From positions 1,285,001-1,349,000 of the forward strand of contig JAZARR010000200.1 in the NCBI GenBank assembly GCA_037389465.1: a DNA stretch of 64,000 nt, in the 5' to 3' direction. The DNA is from Baylisascaris procyonis (lineage: Eukaryota; Nematoda; Chromadorea; Rhabditida; Ascarididae). A program made the position numbers and the translations under genes. The number at the start of each line of letters is the position of its first letter. The first letter of the stretch is position 1. Under the pieces are notes generated by a model. The model was not told the DNA's origin and searched no databases. It saw only the letters and a list, made by a program, of their open reading frames with translations. Positions 35,246 through 46,300 of this stretch are shown in pieces.

Positions 35246-37190
35246 GTCATCGATGGTAATGGTGCATTTTTCTATGAGATGACCAATGTCAGTTGAACTC
35301 ATTTATCTCGTTTCGTTCTCTAACCAAATTGTAATATATTTGAGAGTTGTGTGTCACTTGATAAATTTCAACTTACCCGAAAATATGCTCATATTATTGT
35401 AATGCAATCGTATTTAATTATTCGCCAATAAGTTGATTACGCATTCATTATAATTCAAGTTGTTTCTATCGATTATCTTATTTATTTTGATGTTTTTTTT
35501 TTTTGAATAATATATCAATGCTATTATTGTCGATAGTATTCTGATAATGCTCATCTTGAGTAATGTTCGAATTGAATTTTATCATCATTTGGAATTTAAT
35601 TTCCTGCTCATCTGTATTTTATTTTTTAGTGCAAATCGTTGAAAATCCTTTTCCGAAAGGAGCAATCGTTATTCGGCAATATGCTTATACGCACTTATAT
35701 GATGATAGATGAAAGATATATTCTCGACAATTAATTGAGCATTCAAAAGAAAATAGAGAACTTTCTAAAGTTGTCAATAAAATGCAGTGTTACATCGAAC
35801 GGGTTTTATTGATGTTGATGCGTTCAAAGAACAAATTTTTGATGAGAAACTAAAGATGATTGACTATAGTCGATAGAATATTGCTGATTAGTGCAATAAC
35901 TCGTTTGAATGAATGAAAAATTTTGGATATGTTAAATTTAGTTATTATTATTAAAGGCTTTTCTCATAAAAATTAGGTGCAATTACGTACCAAAATAATA
36001 TTTTTGTTTTCAATATTTTCGTTAAACAGAATAAAAATTTCAGTACTTTCATGCTATCTTTGTAAAAAAAAATTCCTTTTTTTTGAATTTTCAAAAAGAT
36101 TCTTTGCGAAAAAATTTTCAAAATTAATAATTTCCCCCTATCGCTTATCAGTGAATGAAATGATTTATATTATTCACTTTAAAAGGAAGGTAATCGTGAT
36201 GATGAGTTTTTTTTTTTTTGAATATCTGCTAAATATTTGAAAATGTTCAAATTTTCATTTATGCATTTTTAAATACGTGTTAAATTATTTTATGAAAATT
36301 ATTTTAGTAAGATATTTGATTAAACGATTTCCATAGAAAATCTCCTTTGAAAGTTAGTACCATCTCAGATTGTTTGCGTTTTCTCTAAAAGATGGGAGGA
36401 TTTCTAGGTCGGAAGTGCGACGTTTCATTTAGAGTTTTTCTCTAAAATTCTTTTATTATGTTAAGGTGACGGTAAATTGTATTTCAACCACAACTCTTTT
36501 TTTTCATATGCGTCAAAATTTGCATAGAATATATAATTTCTAGTCTAGAAGTCAATCATCATCCAAAGGATTAAAGATTTGTCTGCGATCGAGGGATTGA
36601 TCCACCAAAAAAAAAAAAAAAAATAGCAACTTTCTTCATCGATAGATAAGTGACTAATTTTCAGTATTTAAGATGAAAAAAAAAGTTGTATTGAGCAACA
36701 TTCTTTTCTAAAGATTGTCGTTGGTGGTTTTAATCCACCTCTCAAGTGATATTCACATAATCGAATGATCTCATTCATAGACGGTTGAATTCTACTTATT
36801 TATTTATTTTGAATATTTTTATTTCTATTTGAATTTTTGCCTGATGAATTTTTTTTTTTAAGAAATTGAAATTCGTAAAATTTGAACAAAATAGTGACCG
36901 AAATTTTGAAATTAAACGTTGTTTAACATCTAATCGGTTGTCGTTGGCGGCGGATTGACATTTCCCATGAGGATTGCAAAGCGTTGAGAAGAGTTTTTAA
37001 ACGACTCAACAACATTATTCTTACTATAAATTCCACCTAAAATTCTGTACGAATCATAGGCAATTACATGCATAAATATCCGCAAAATTTGTTTTTTTTT
37101 TTTTTTAAATAAATGATTCATCTCATCGCATTCTTTAGCTTTTTAAATTTTCGATCGTACTGCAGAAAAAAATCCTCGTAAATGTATGCG

Positions 37191-37575
37191 GGTCTGCCTG
37201 TCTGTTTATCTGTCTGTCTGTTTGTCGATCCGTCCATTTGTCTGTTCAACGTTTCAACCTGTGGCTTACAAAATACCGGTGATTAAGGTTGCTAGCTAAG
37301 ATTTACATCATAGTATGATCTTCTATCTTTAATTTTACTACAATTCCTCACGTGTTATTAGAAACTCTTCGTATTTTAAGTCACAAAAAGTAACAAATGA
37401 GTTTATTTTTTCTGCAACAGGTCTAATATAGCTCTAAGAATGAATTCGTTTTGGTTAGCATTTATATTGTCGGTTGATTTTATTAGGAAAGCGCATTCTT
37501 CGATTTCTGATCGCTATTTCTATACGCTTTGATTGACTTACTTTGCAAAAAGAAAAAAAAAACGCATTGTGGCGA
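37191..37575 (+). repeat. Dispersed family copy 1 (TGTC tract plus two boxes)
   Basis: A TGTC/TGTT-rich tract (37191-37247), then GTTTCAACCTG at about 37250, and a decayed CGCATTGTGGCG box at about 37561. The two boxes are about 311 bp apart. Confidence 0.45.
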
Positions 37576-37945
37576 CGCTATGTCTCGTTGCGCACCTTTC
37601 TCCCTCTCGTTCTTGTTGCAGTTTCAACTTGAAAATTATTGAAGTAGGGTGAGAATATTTGATGGCTATGATGCGCACTATAGAATGACCTCTATTCCAT
37701 TATTTCATATTATCCGATGATCTTTGAAAAGACTTCCAAAAATTAAACGGTGAGAAAATTTGCATATCTTTTTGAATTTATTCATTTTCCATTTTATACC
37801 TATCGAAGCGCGAAAGTATAAAAACTGTGAATTCTGTGCTGAAGTTTTATTAAAAATTGAAGATATTATTTTGTTGATCTCTTCGGAAGCTTAGTGATCG
37901 ATAAATGGAGAATGCAAAAGCGCATATCGTGCCAATTCCTCTCAT
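37568..37945 (+). repeat. Dispersed family copy 2
   Basis: GTTTCAACTTGAAAA at 37621 and AAAAGCGCATATCGTGCCAA at 37916; spacing about 295 bp. The TGTC tract is decayed. Confidence 0.5.
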
Positions 37946-38191
37946 ATTTTCCATCACTTTCCTACACTCATCTAGCCAGTAGACCAAATAAGTGCAAAAT
38001 ATCAAACGTTTATAATAAACAATATTTTTGCTGAACATTTTTCCACTCATTTCAATATTGAAGTAAAGTTTTTTGTTAATTGAATATTCGCAGTCATTTA
38101 GTTGACGTGCTTTTTTTGTTCTTTTTTTTGTTGTTTCAATGAAACAATAAGAAAAATTCTGCGTCTAAGTGCGTTTATTTAGTTGCTATGT

Positions 38192-38250
38192 TCTTAGTAC
38201 TGTATCATAATCTTAGTACTGTATGATAATCTACTACTGCATCATAACCT
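38192..38250. repeat. Three-copy 19-bp tandem repeat
   Basis: TCTTAGTACTGTATCATAA and two variants at a 19-bp period. Confidence 0.85.
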
Positions 38251-38639
38251 TGCTACAGTATTTTTATTTTTCGAAACGATTAAAACGGTACGCTTTAAAA
38301 AAAAAAACAATAGTGCTTTCTTACATCATGTTGGATTGTTCTGTAGGAGAACGATGAAATAAAGTTTTGAAAAAAAAAAATTCTTTTAGGCATTTATAAA
38401 ATCTTTGTTTGATAGTTTAAGATTCAATCTTACATTGGAATCAGTTTCTGATGTTTTTATCGTCAGATTCCGAGAATCTGATTCGCTTTCTCGCTTAGTT
38501 CAATATCGAATTTTCCTTGCAAATTGAGCCTTCTAGTTTTATTAAATTCTAATATGCAAATTGTAACATTTAATAATAAACGTAAAGAAATTGTAATTTC
38601 CACAAAATTACCTTACCAAACTGTGCAATGATGCGCTAT

Positions 38640-39045
38640 TTGTGCGGATGTATTTGTTTGTCCGTCTGTCTGTCTGTCTGTCCGTCTGTTTGTCTGTTTG
38701 TCCGATAGTTTGGAGTCCTGAATTAGAAAATTTTAGTATGCATAGAATCGACCATTGAGTGGTCTCATATGTCTTCCACATTAACCCATCTACTTTAAAA
38801 AGAAGTTCTAGGCAATTGAACATTCAAAAACTTGCATTTATTTAACAACGGCCGGTTTTTCATTTTGCACTAGTCGGATGATAGAAAAACGAGTATTCAA
38901 TGGGAGATTTGCAAAGAACAGTCAAGCGTATTAAAACTTGAACATGCATGACTTTGTATGCTTTATACTTTATTGATGTCATTTGAAACTGCTCGACCAA
39001 TCGGGAGAAATATAAAAAGCACATATTGCGCCAATTTATTTGAAA
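38640..39045 (+). repeat. Dispersed family copy 3
   Basis: A strong TGTC/GTCCG tract (38655-38705), GATAGTTTGGAGTC at 38705, a middle CGGCCGG block at 38850 and AAAAGCACATATTGCGCCAA at 39015. The outer boxes are about 308 bp apart. Confidence 0.55.
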
Positions 39046-39372
39046 TATTTCTATATTTGTGCAAGTTTTAATTTGTTATAGCACTAACGTTATCGTTCAA
39101 ATGTAATATATTATTTTTCAACTTTCATAAGAATTTTCTTTAAAAAAAAAAGAAATTTTTCTTGAAGATGTCGATGCTTGATGTTTGATTGTTGATTTTC
39201 TTGCATATAATTGATACAAATGCCGATATTTGTTAGTGTTTGGAAAAAATTTCCTCTTGTGGTCTTGGCAAAATGGGAATACGGTGATTGATAAAGGATA
39301 GCGTTTGAATTGGACTGCTTGTGACAATGAACTCATTTACAGACCGTATTCATCGGTCACCATTAACGCTGC

Positions 39373-39377
39373 ATATA

Positions 39378-39421
<44 letters not shown>
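39373..39421. repeat. (TA)n microsatellite
   Basis: About 24 TA units with one G interruption. Confidence 0.96.
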
Positions 39422-39426
<5 letters not shown>

Positions 39427-39994
39427 ATCGGCAGAAAATTTCTGTATACATGCCGTAAAACTGGTGGAAAAAATTTACCTAGGCAATATTTTGCATCATT
39501 ATCATCGTATAATTAAGGTATTTTCTAGATGAATTTTTATTATATAAATGGAAAAAATTTTTTAAATTCAAAATTCAAAAGGAAACATCACCAACAACTT
39601 CCAAATAAGTATCATTAGCGATTACGATCACGAAATCAAGCAATAATGAATAGTATAGGCGAACAAACATCAATTTGCAATTTTCGAGTTGTCAGTTTCT
39701 CGGCAAAAAAAAAAACGCAACGATTGCATTACGTCATATAAATTGATTTATTGATTTTTTAAGGAAAATGTCGAAAATTACACTGCATAGATTTTACAGG
39801 TTTCATATCGAGTTTTCTCAAAGTGGTTCCGGCGACGAATAAAACGCTTAACGAGTGATAGAAATTTAGAATATTTATTGCGTTGAATTCTCAAAATTCA
39901 AAAAAAAAAAGATTTGCTTCCAGAAATTATTCCACTTTTATATTTCTACCCGTCGAATATTTTTCATTTTTTTTATCTTTTACTGGAACATCAT

Positions 39995-40385
39995 GCTAGC
40001 ATTTTTTGTGTATTTGTTTGTATCTATCTATCCGATAGTTTCAACTTAGAAACCACGGAGAATTATGATAAAATTTACATATACAAGCTAAAAGTCCGCA
40101 ATTTTTTTTTTCAGTCATTTAGCGCATTTCATATCAGTTTATGGTACTTATAATTGGTATAAAATTTACTGACGGGATTCGCTGTTTTATTGATGAGATG
40201 TTGGTTAAGAAATGAATTTTTTTTTTTTTTTTTAGCTCAGAATTTCTATAATACAATTAGTTGTTGTTATAGAAATGCATATTCTTAAATGTTTTAGCAT
40301 TTTCTTTGCATGATTAAGCATTTGTATGTTCTGCTAATTGAAACGCAAAAAAGCGCATATCAGTGCCAATCCCCCTGGCGCGCTT
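39995..40385 (+). repeat. Dispersed family copy 4
   Basis: TTTGTTTGTATCTATC tract, CCGATAGTTTCAACTT at 40032 and AAAAGCGCATATCAGTGCCA at about 40348. The boxes are about 310 bp apart. Confidence 0.55.
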
Positions 40386-40970
40386 TTCTGAGAGATTTGT
40401 CAATGTTTCCTTCCAATTTCCTTTAAATTTGTTTCATTTATTCTTTGAGATTTTGAGAGAACAAACTAACTAGAAGAAAAACGAATCGACAGAATAATAG
40501 AACGATTCACTCACCATTGAAATATCACTATACAAAAATAATTCGTTGTTTATAGTACTTAAGCTAAGGAGACGTTACTGTCTCACTTATGAAATCCCTC
40601 AAAAATGATTGGCATCTGAACGAATAACCACCCGGCTGGCAAGCGGAATTAAATTACATCAATTTAAAAATTTTCCCACTCTTAATTGATTGCAAATTCA
40701 GCTGGTGGCTGTTGCATTTTACAGGTTCGATGAACAAAAAAATAAAAAAAAAAAACAAAAAAACGAATTTATGAGTTTCCATCAATTTGCACAAAGTTCC
40801 ACCCACAAGTCGACTAAACAACAAAAATCATTCAAATAGGATGGATGCGAAATACATCGAGAAAAAAAACCGCAACATTATTTAAACAAGCGACAATTTC
40901 GGTGCATTTTTTTTTCTTTGGCTATATTTGCAAAACGTCATTAAATAAGACGCTCAATGTGTCTGATTAG

Positions 40971-41336
40971 ATGTGTTCGGTTCCGGTGACCTTAAGTAAC
41001 GAGTGTAATGCGTTGACATTTTTGTGCAAAAATGTAGACTTTTCCAATTATCAATTGATGTTTTCGGTGAATTACACTTTTGCATTCGAATGTTTCGTTC
41101 CTCCTTGCATCAACATTTTTCTCAGTATTATTTCTTTATCTAGACATATTGGCGTTTCATTTACACAGTTAACGCTCGTCGAAGAAACAGCAGCACCCAA
41201 TAATGCTTCATTAGTTAGTCGTTATTTGGACACTCGTACTGCTACAAACGTTCGCACCACATCGTTTTCGCCTTTATTCGCTTCTTATTGGCAGCCGATA
41301 TATTTTCAAGATAATTTTCATTGTTTTAGAAATTAG
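40971..41336 (+). CDS. Hypothetical 121-codon open frame
   Basis: The open frame starts with ATG immediately after CTGATTAG, which could act as an acceptor, and runs 121 codons to TAG in a less AT-rich patch. It has a hydrophobic middle (around NIFLSIISLS) and three early cysteines. I recognise no family. A chance frame is quite possible, since no second exon, poly(A) signal or similarity supports it. Confidence 0.2.
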   Translation: MCSVPVTLSNECNALTFLCKNVDFSNYQLMFSVNYTFAFECFVPPCINIFLSIISLSRHIGVSFTQLTLVEETAAPNNASLVSRYLDTRTATNVRTTSFSPLFASYWQPIYFQDNFHCFRN

Positions 41337-41515
41337 GCTTATGAAGGATTGTTTGGCTAGCATTTAACAGAATATGTGAAGTTGTTTTGTGGAACGAATG
41401 ATTAAGTTGATGATCGTTGAATGAATTTTGTTAAATGTGCACATCGATTCGAACATACTAGTTGAGAGCAAACAACTCAAGTGACCGAATTTTGGAATTT
41501 GTCTGCGAACACATA

Positions 41516-41550
41516 GAGACACACAGACAGACAGACAGACATATAGGCAG
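41516..41550 (-). repeat. TGTC simple repeat (minus strand)
   Basis: ACAGACAGACAGACAGAC on the plus strand. It is the same simple-repeat type as the dispersed family but in the opposite orientation, without the two boxes at the expected places. Confidence 0.85.
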
Positions 41551-41730
41551 ATGCAGAGCATTTATTATATACAGTAGAAAAATTGTTCGTATACTTGAGG
41601 ATAATTGATCATTTACCAATGATATGATCTAATGAATCATTGTACTTGTTGTGTTTTCTTTTATTTCATAAATATTTTTATTTCAATGATAGAATTTTTG
41701 TTTTTGGGCGAATATATTTCAATTTTCTAG

Positions 41731-41780
<50 letters not shown>
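41731..41780. repeat. (TA)n microsatellite
   Basis: About 25 TA units. Confidence 0.97.
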
Positions 41781-41782
<2 letters not shown>

Positions 41783-41839
41783 TATGTTGTCGTGAATTTC
41801 TGGGAAAAAACGCTTTATATAAGCATTGACTTCGTTGAT

Positions 41840-42220
41840 ATGTAAATGTGCATCTGTTTGTCTAAATGGTAATTTTAATTCATTAAGCATTAAACTTAGC
41901 GAATTATAGCCATGAAATATGTCAGGTATGAGATGGATATAGTGTGATGATTTCTTAATTTTATCCAGCTTTCCAAATGAACCGTAAAGACTTAAAGATA
42001 TTAGAAGATTATGGTTAGCGGCCGATCGGCTTACATTGTACACCGATCCGGCAAAAAAAAAACAACAATCTCTTATATGAGTGGTCGCGTTATTTGAAAT
42101 ATCGACATATAATTCCATATGTTTAAATTAAGTAATCACTCATTGGTAATCTAGGACAATCACCGAGATGATGAGCACAATGCAAAAAGCGCATGTCGTG
42201 CCAGCTTCTCTAGCGTTCTA
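41840..42220 (+). repeat. Dispersed family copy 5
   Basis: Short CTGTTTGTCTAAATGG remnant at about 41853, a CGGCCGATCGG block at 42020 and AAAAAGCGCATGTCGTGCCA at 42184. The distance from the CGGCCG block to the box is 164 bp, against 165 bp in copy 3. Confidence 0.5.
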
Positions 42221-43194
42221 ATTCGTTCGTTGCTAATACGTATTTTAATTTCAAATTGAAATAGATATTGGTGCGATGTTTTTTGTTATTATATATTCTC
42301 GGTGATTGTAATAAATTTAAATAAGTAAGTAATTTGAATAGTCAGTTTTCACTTAGTAAATTTGCTTCAAAATCTAAAATTTATATCAAAGGACGCTAAG
42401 TGATTAACGAAAGATGTCGATGACTTTATTCAGTGGATACAACTATTTGACGTACTAACAAATTTGACTTCGAATATAATGATATAATATTAGACTTAAA
42501 ATTGTTAGAAAAAAATGAACCTTCGAAGCTAGTATGATATGAATGTTTAGATTTTCGATTGCTTGAATCTTTAACCGAAAAAAGAGCAGATTTTTGGCCA
42601 TATTTTGTCCGTAGTCGAAAGAATTTACGCTGCTAATTTCGTCACATTTTTGAGCCTGAATAATTAACTCGTTTAGAAAATGTGATGAATTGTGCCAATA
42701 TTTTTGGAATATGAGTTCGGCAAATATTTCGAGTTATACCTGCTTAATTACCGATGATTCAACCAGCTCTCCATCCTCTCGTCCGAGTCATAGCAAACTT
42801 CAACTCATAAATCATAAAAATGATGATAACCTGTGGAATGCAATCATAATCAACCTTAGCAACAATTTGCGAAAGCATGCAAAAATAGCGAAACGCATCA
42901 CATAACTATTTTCGTTCTTCGCATTCTTTTGCAATTGTTGTTATGACGTCATCGCTATTCTCATTTTTTGGCATTTCGCCGATTTTTGTCTCTTTAAACC
43001 ATATAGTATTTCTTCTATAAATGCTCCTGTTTTATGCAATTCAGCTACTTTTCGTAAAAGGACGCAACGATAGCAAAATCGCATCTGCTTATTGCATGCA
43101 CAATTGCAAATATTTCGCGGATATTCTCTTCCTTATTGATAGTCCAACTTGTACGTTGCAATACATCAGATATCGCAATGCAGTCGTTATTGAG

Positions 43195-43195
<1 letters not shown>

Positions 43196-43272
<77 letters not shown>
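43196..43272. repeat. (TA)n microsatellite
   Basis: About 38 TA units ending 32 bp before the start codon of the PAN gene, so any core promoter lies upstream of or within it. Confidence 0.97.
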
Positions 43273-43275
<3 letters not shown>

Positions 43276-43292
43276 TTTTATGATTGTTATGC

Positions 43293-43303
43293 AAATATTT
43301 CAG
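43293..43303 (+). promoter_or_regulatory. Candidate spliced-leader trans-splice acceptor
   Basis: AAATATTTCAG ends one nucleotide before GATG, the start codon of the PAN gene. A 1-nt leader is hard to explain by cap-dependent transcription start alone. A 5' UTR intron is the alternative. Confidence 0.45.
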
Positions 43304-43304
43304 G

Positions 43305-46300
43305 ATGGGCAGTTATTGGCTGCCGATTTTATTGCTCTTCTATTTGCTAGATATTTCAATAGCAGCAGATAATAATGAAAGGTATAGTTTTTGCATAAAT
43401 TTTTTCTTTTCAATTAAATTTAAGGCTTCAATGATCGTAATTTTTTAATTTGCAAATTTAAGAAATTTTAGGAATAAGATTTTTTTTTTTTAAATGAAGT
43501 TTCCTTTACTCGCTTTATGATGGATAAGTTGAAAGCTAAAAACAGATTCGTAAATGCAAATATAACTTCCGGTTAAACAATTTTTAAGCGCAAAGAAAAG
43601 ACCTATCAAAGTGTTGTAGGTGAAAAGTGCAGGTATGACATCATATATATACGATATTTTGAATAATGCAAATTTTATGCAACCACATAAGTAAATTTTC
43701 CAAATGAAGAACTATGACTTTATGGTCTGAATGCTCTAAAATGTAAATCAACTGATGAGTGCAAAATATACGCAATTTTCTTAGCGATATTTAATTGTAA
43801 TTTTAAAGTAGTTTATATATGCGAAATTTTGCGTTGAAAGGTGATGAGATTATATCATCAGTGACACCGAAATTGATACCATTTAATAGGGAAGGCTCTA
43901 AAGACAGTGAATAATAAGCGAAAAATAACGTAAATTCATAGACGTATTTTAACTTATAAAAATAAACGACGAGGTAATTTTTTAATGATGCTTCAATGCA
44001 ACGATTTTAGGCCGAAAGCATTGGCAGCACCAACCGGTGAAAATGCGGTCGACCACGATGAACCTATTGTCGTTAGTAAGTGTATCATATCTACTTTTTA
44101 CTTCCTAATATATCATTCTATTACTGTTTTATATACGATTAAGAAGAGAGAAGACCTGTATGCATCTCTTTTTTCAAAAATTCTATTATCTTATTCATAT
44201 GTAAAGCAGTTATAATCATAAATTTGCAATTTGGGTAGTGAGATCTTCTTGTAGTCTTCGCAGCTGATATATTTATGTTGGGACTAAGGAGGGGGGTGAT
44301 GAAAGGGGGAGGCCAATAAAAAATGTGGAGTGATAGCTTAGAAGATAGAAGACCACAATCTTTGATTGAAATATCACGATTATAGTCTTGTTTGAACGGT
44401 TATACTGCTCGTCGCTGTCTATCTGACCTCATATAAGTACAACTTTGTAAGTACCTCCAATCTTTGAATTCAAATGGTTTTTTCAGCGCTCGGTCCACCA
44501 AGAGATGGTATTCAGCGTGCAATTTTGGATGAAGTAGCAGGCAATACGGTTGTAACCGACTTCAGCGGTATGTTGTTTCTTGTTTCTAGTTAAACCATGA
44601 CTTGATTTATAAAGTACCGTGGATCAAGAATGCAGCTGAAGGTACCCAAAAAAGTTTCATTGGATCGGTGACAAGTCTAGTTTCACTATCTATATAGATG
44701 TACATATGTTTATACATTTGCATATTTATATAAGTTATACGTTAAGTTTCTATCTTGAAATGCAAGCAAAATGCATTTCTTTTTGCAACTTACGTATTTC
44801 TATTATTTAGACACATATAGTTTATATGACATGCTTGAAATTGGCGCATAATTTTAAAGCCATGAAGACAGCACAAAAGAGGAAGACATGGGAGAGGAGG
44901 AGGAAAGATCACTGTTTTTATGATATACAATATGGCAAAGAAATGGGATCTGTTTCAATTTGTTCACCAAGGTCGAATTTGTGTGAAATTTCGCCGGAAA
45001 TTGGTCGCTGACAACTAACAGAACAAGAGGTGTTGATTAGTTAGTGAGTAAGCGCTAAACATTTTTTCGTTCGTCGTTTCCGGCCCATATATACCTGATG
45101 GCGTTTCCGGTCCATAATATTTGATGTTCGGAAATTAAAAGGAAGACAAACAAATTGAAGTTTTCATTTCCGGTGGTGTCCTTAATGATGAATGGTAAAA
45201 TCTCACACGAAATCGATACTTCCACCTTGAGAATTCATTCATTATTAAGTATAATAATTTAAATTGTTTATTAAAAGTCGGATTTTCCAATGTGATTTCC
45301 TGCAATAGGCGATGCATTTGGACCAGTCAGTAGAATACATTTTTATGAAAAGAAAGCAGCAACCCATTAATATCACCGATGATACCTTAATGCGTCAACT
45401 AGCAAACCTATTGAATCGATACCTAACTAGCAAAGTGCTACTATATTTAGAATGATCCCGTTACGGTCAGCAGCCGGTCGATATCTTTTTTTTTTTTGAT
45501 GGAATTTTGTTGCACCGATAAAATGCTTCGTGTTGGTTTTGTTGTAGCAAGGTGAATAGCACATTTATATTGCAAGTACGAATCGCATGAACAAATATTT
45601 GAAGTGAGTTCGAAATTTAGTGCTGCTACGCTTCCTATGTAACAGAAGGTCCGAAATACAGTAACCTTTTTTTCGTCCAGCGCACCGTAATCTTGCAATC
45701 ACGCAGAAATTTACAAAGTTTCACTTTGGGATAAGTTTTATGCTCTATTCAGCTGTTGCAGCACAAAATTTCTCGATGTTCGTATGATGCAGACCACGTG
45801 TTAAATGATCATTTAGATGCGTCTGAACCGTAAATGTAATTTAGTTGCAATTAGACGCCAACTGTTTAGTGCAAAATATTTTCGAAATTTTATTCAAAAA
45901 TATATTTATTATTATGTTTTAAGATGACAGAAAGTGTTTCCGGAAGTTAAATGAATAAAAGTTGAGTAGATTGTTGCGAAATTTTACCTTTTAGCTTTCT
46001 AATCTAAACGCCAAGCTTCGTTCTCAAGAAAATATTGCGATAAATTTTTAGTAGATGATTCGACAAGATTGCGACCTGGTGAAATGGATGCCTATGATGA
46101 TAATTTTGTCGATTTAAGAGAAGGTACAAACTTTTCTCTTTTCAAATACCCTCTAAAAATATAAGCGTATAGTCTGCATAAATTGGAACTAGTTTTATTG
46201 TATTTTATTGTTGCAACACTTCAAATGTTGACCACTTGAAAACGAAGTTCTTTGATTCGCTTCTTCTTCTTCTTCGCCTCTACTATGTAAAAATCTAGTT

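Larger units (their letters stand above)
16475..43304. other. Gene desert rich in simple and tandem repeats
   Basis: About 27 kb between U2AF1 and the PAN gene, which are transcribed away from each other. I found no exon chain. The sequence is mostly AT-rich with long A and T runs and the repeats listed separately. Small less AT-rich islands occur near 17.4-17.7, 17.8-18.1, 24.7-25.2, 33.2-33.5 and 34.9-35.2 kb. The ATTTGCATA motif recurs across it. Promoters for the two flanking genes must lie at its ends but no core element can be assigned. Confidence 0.6.
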
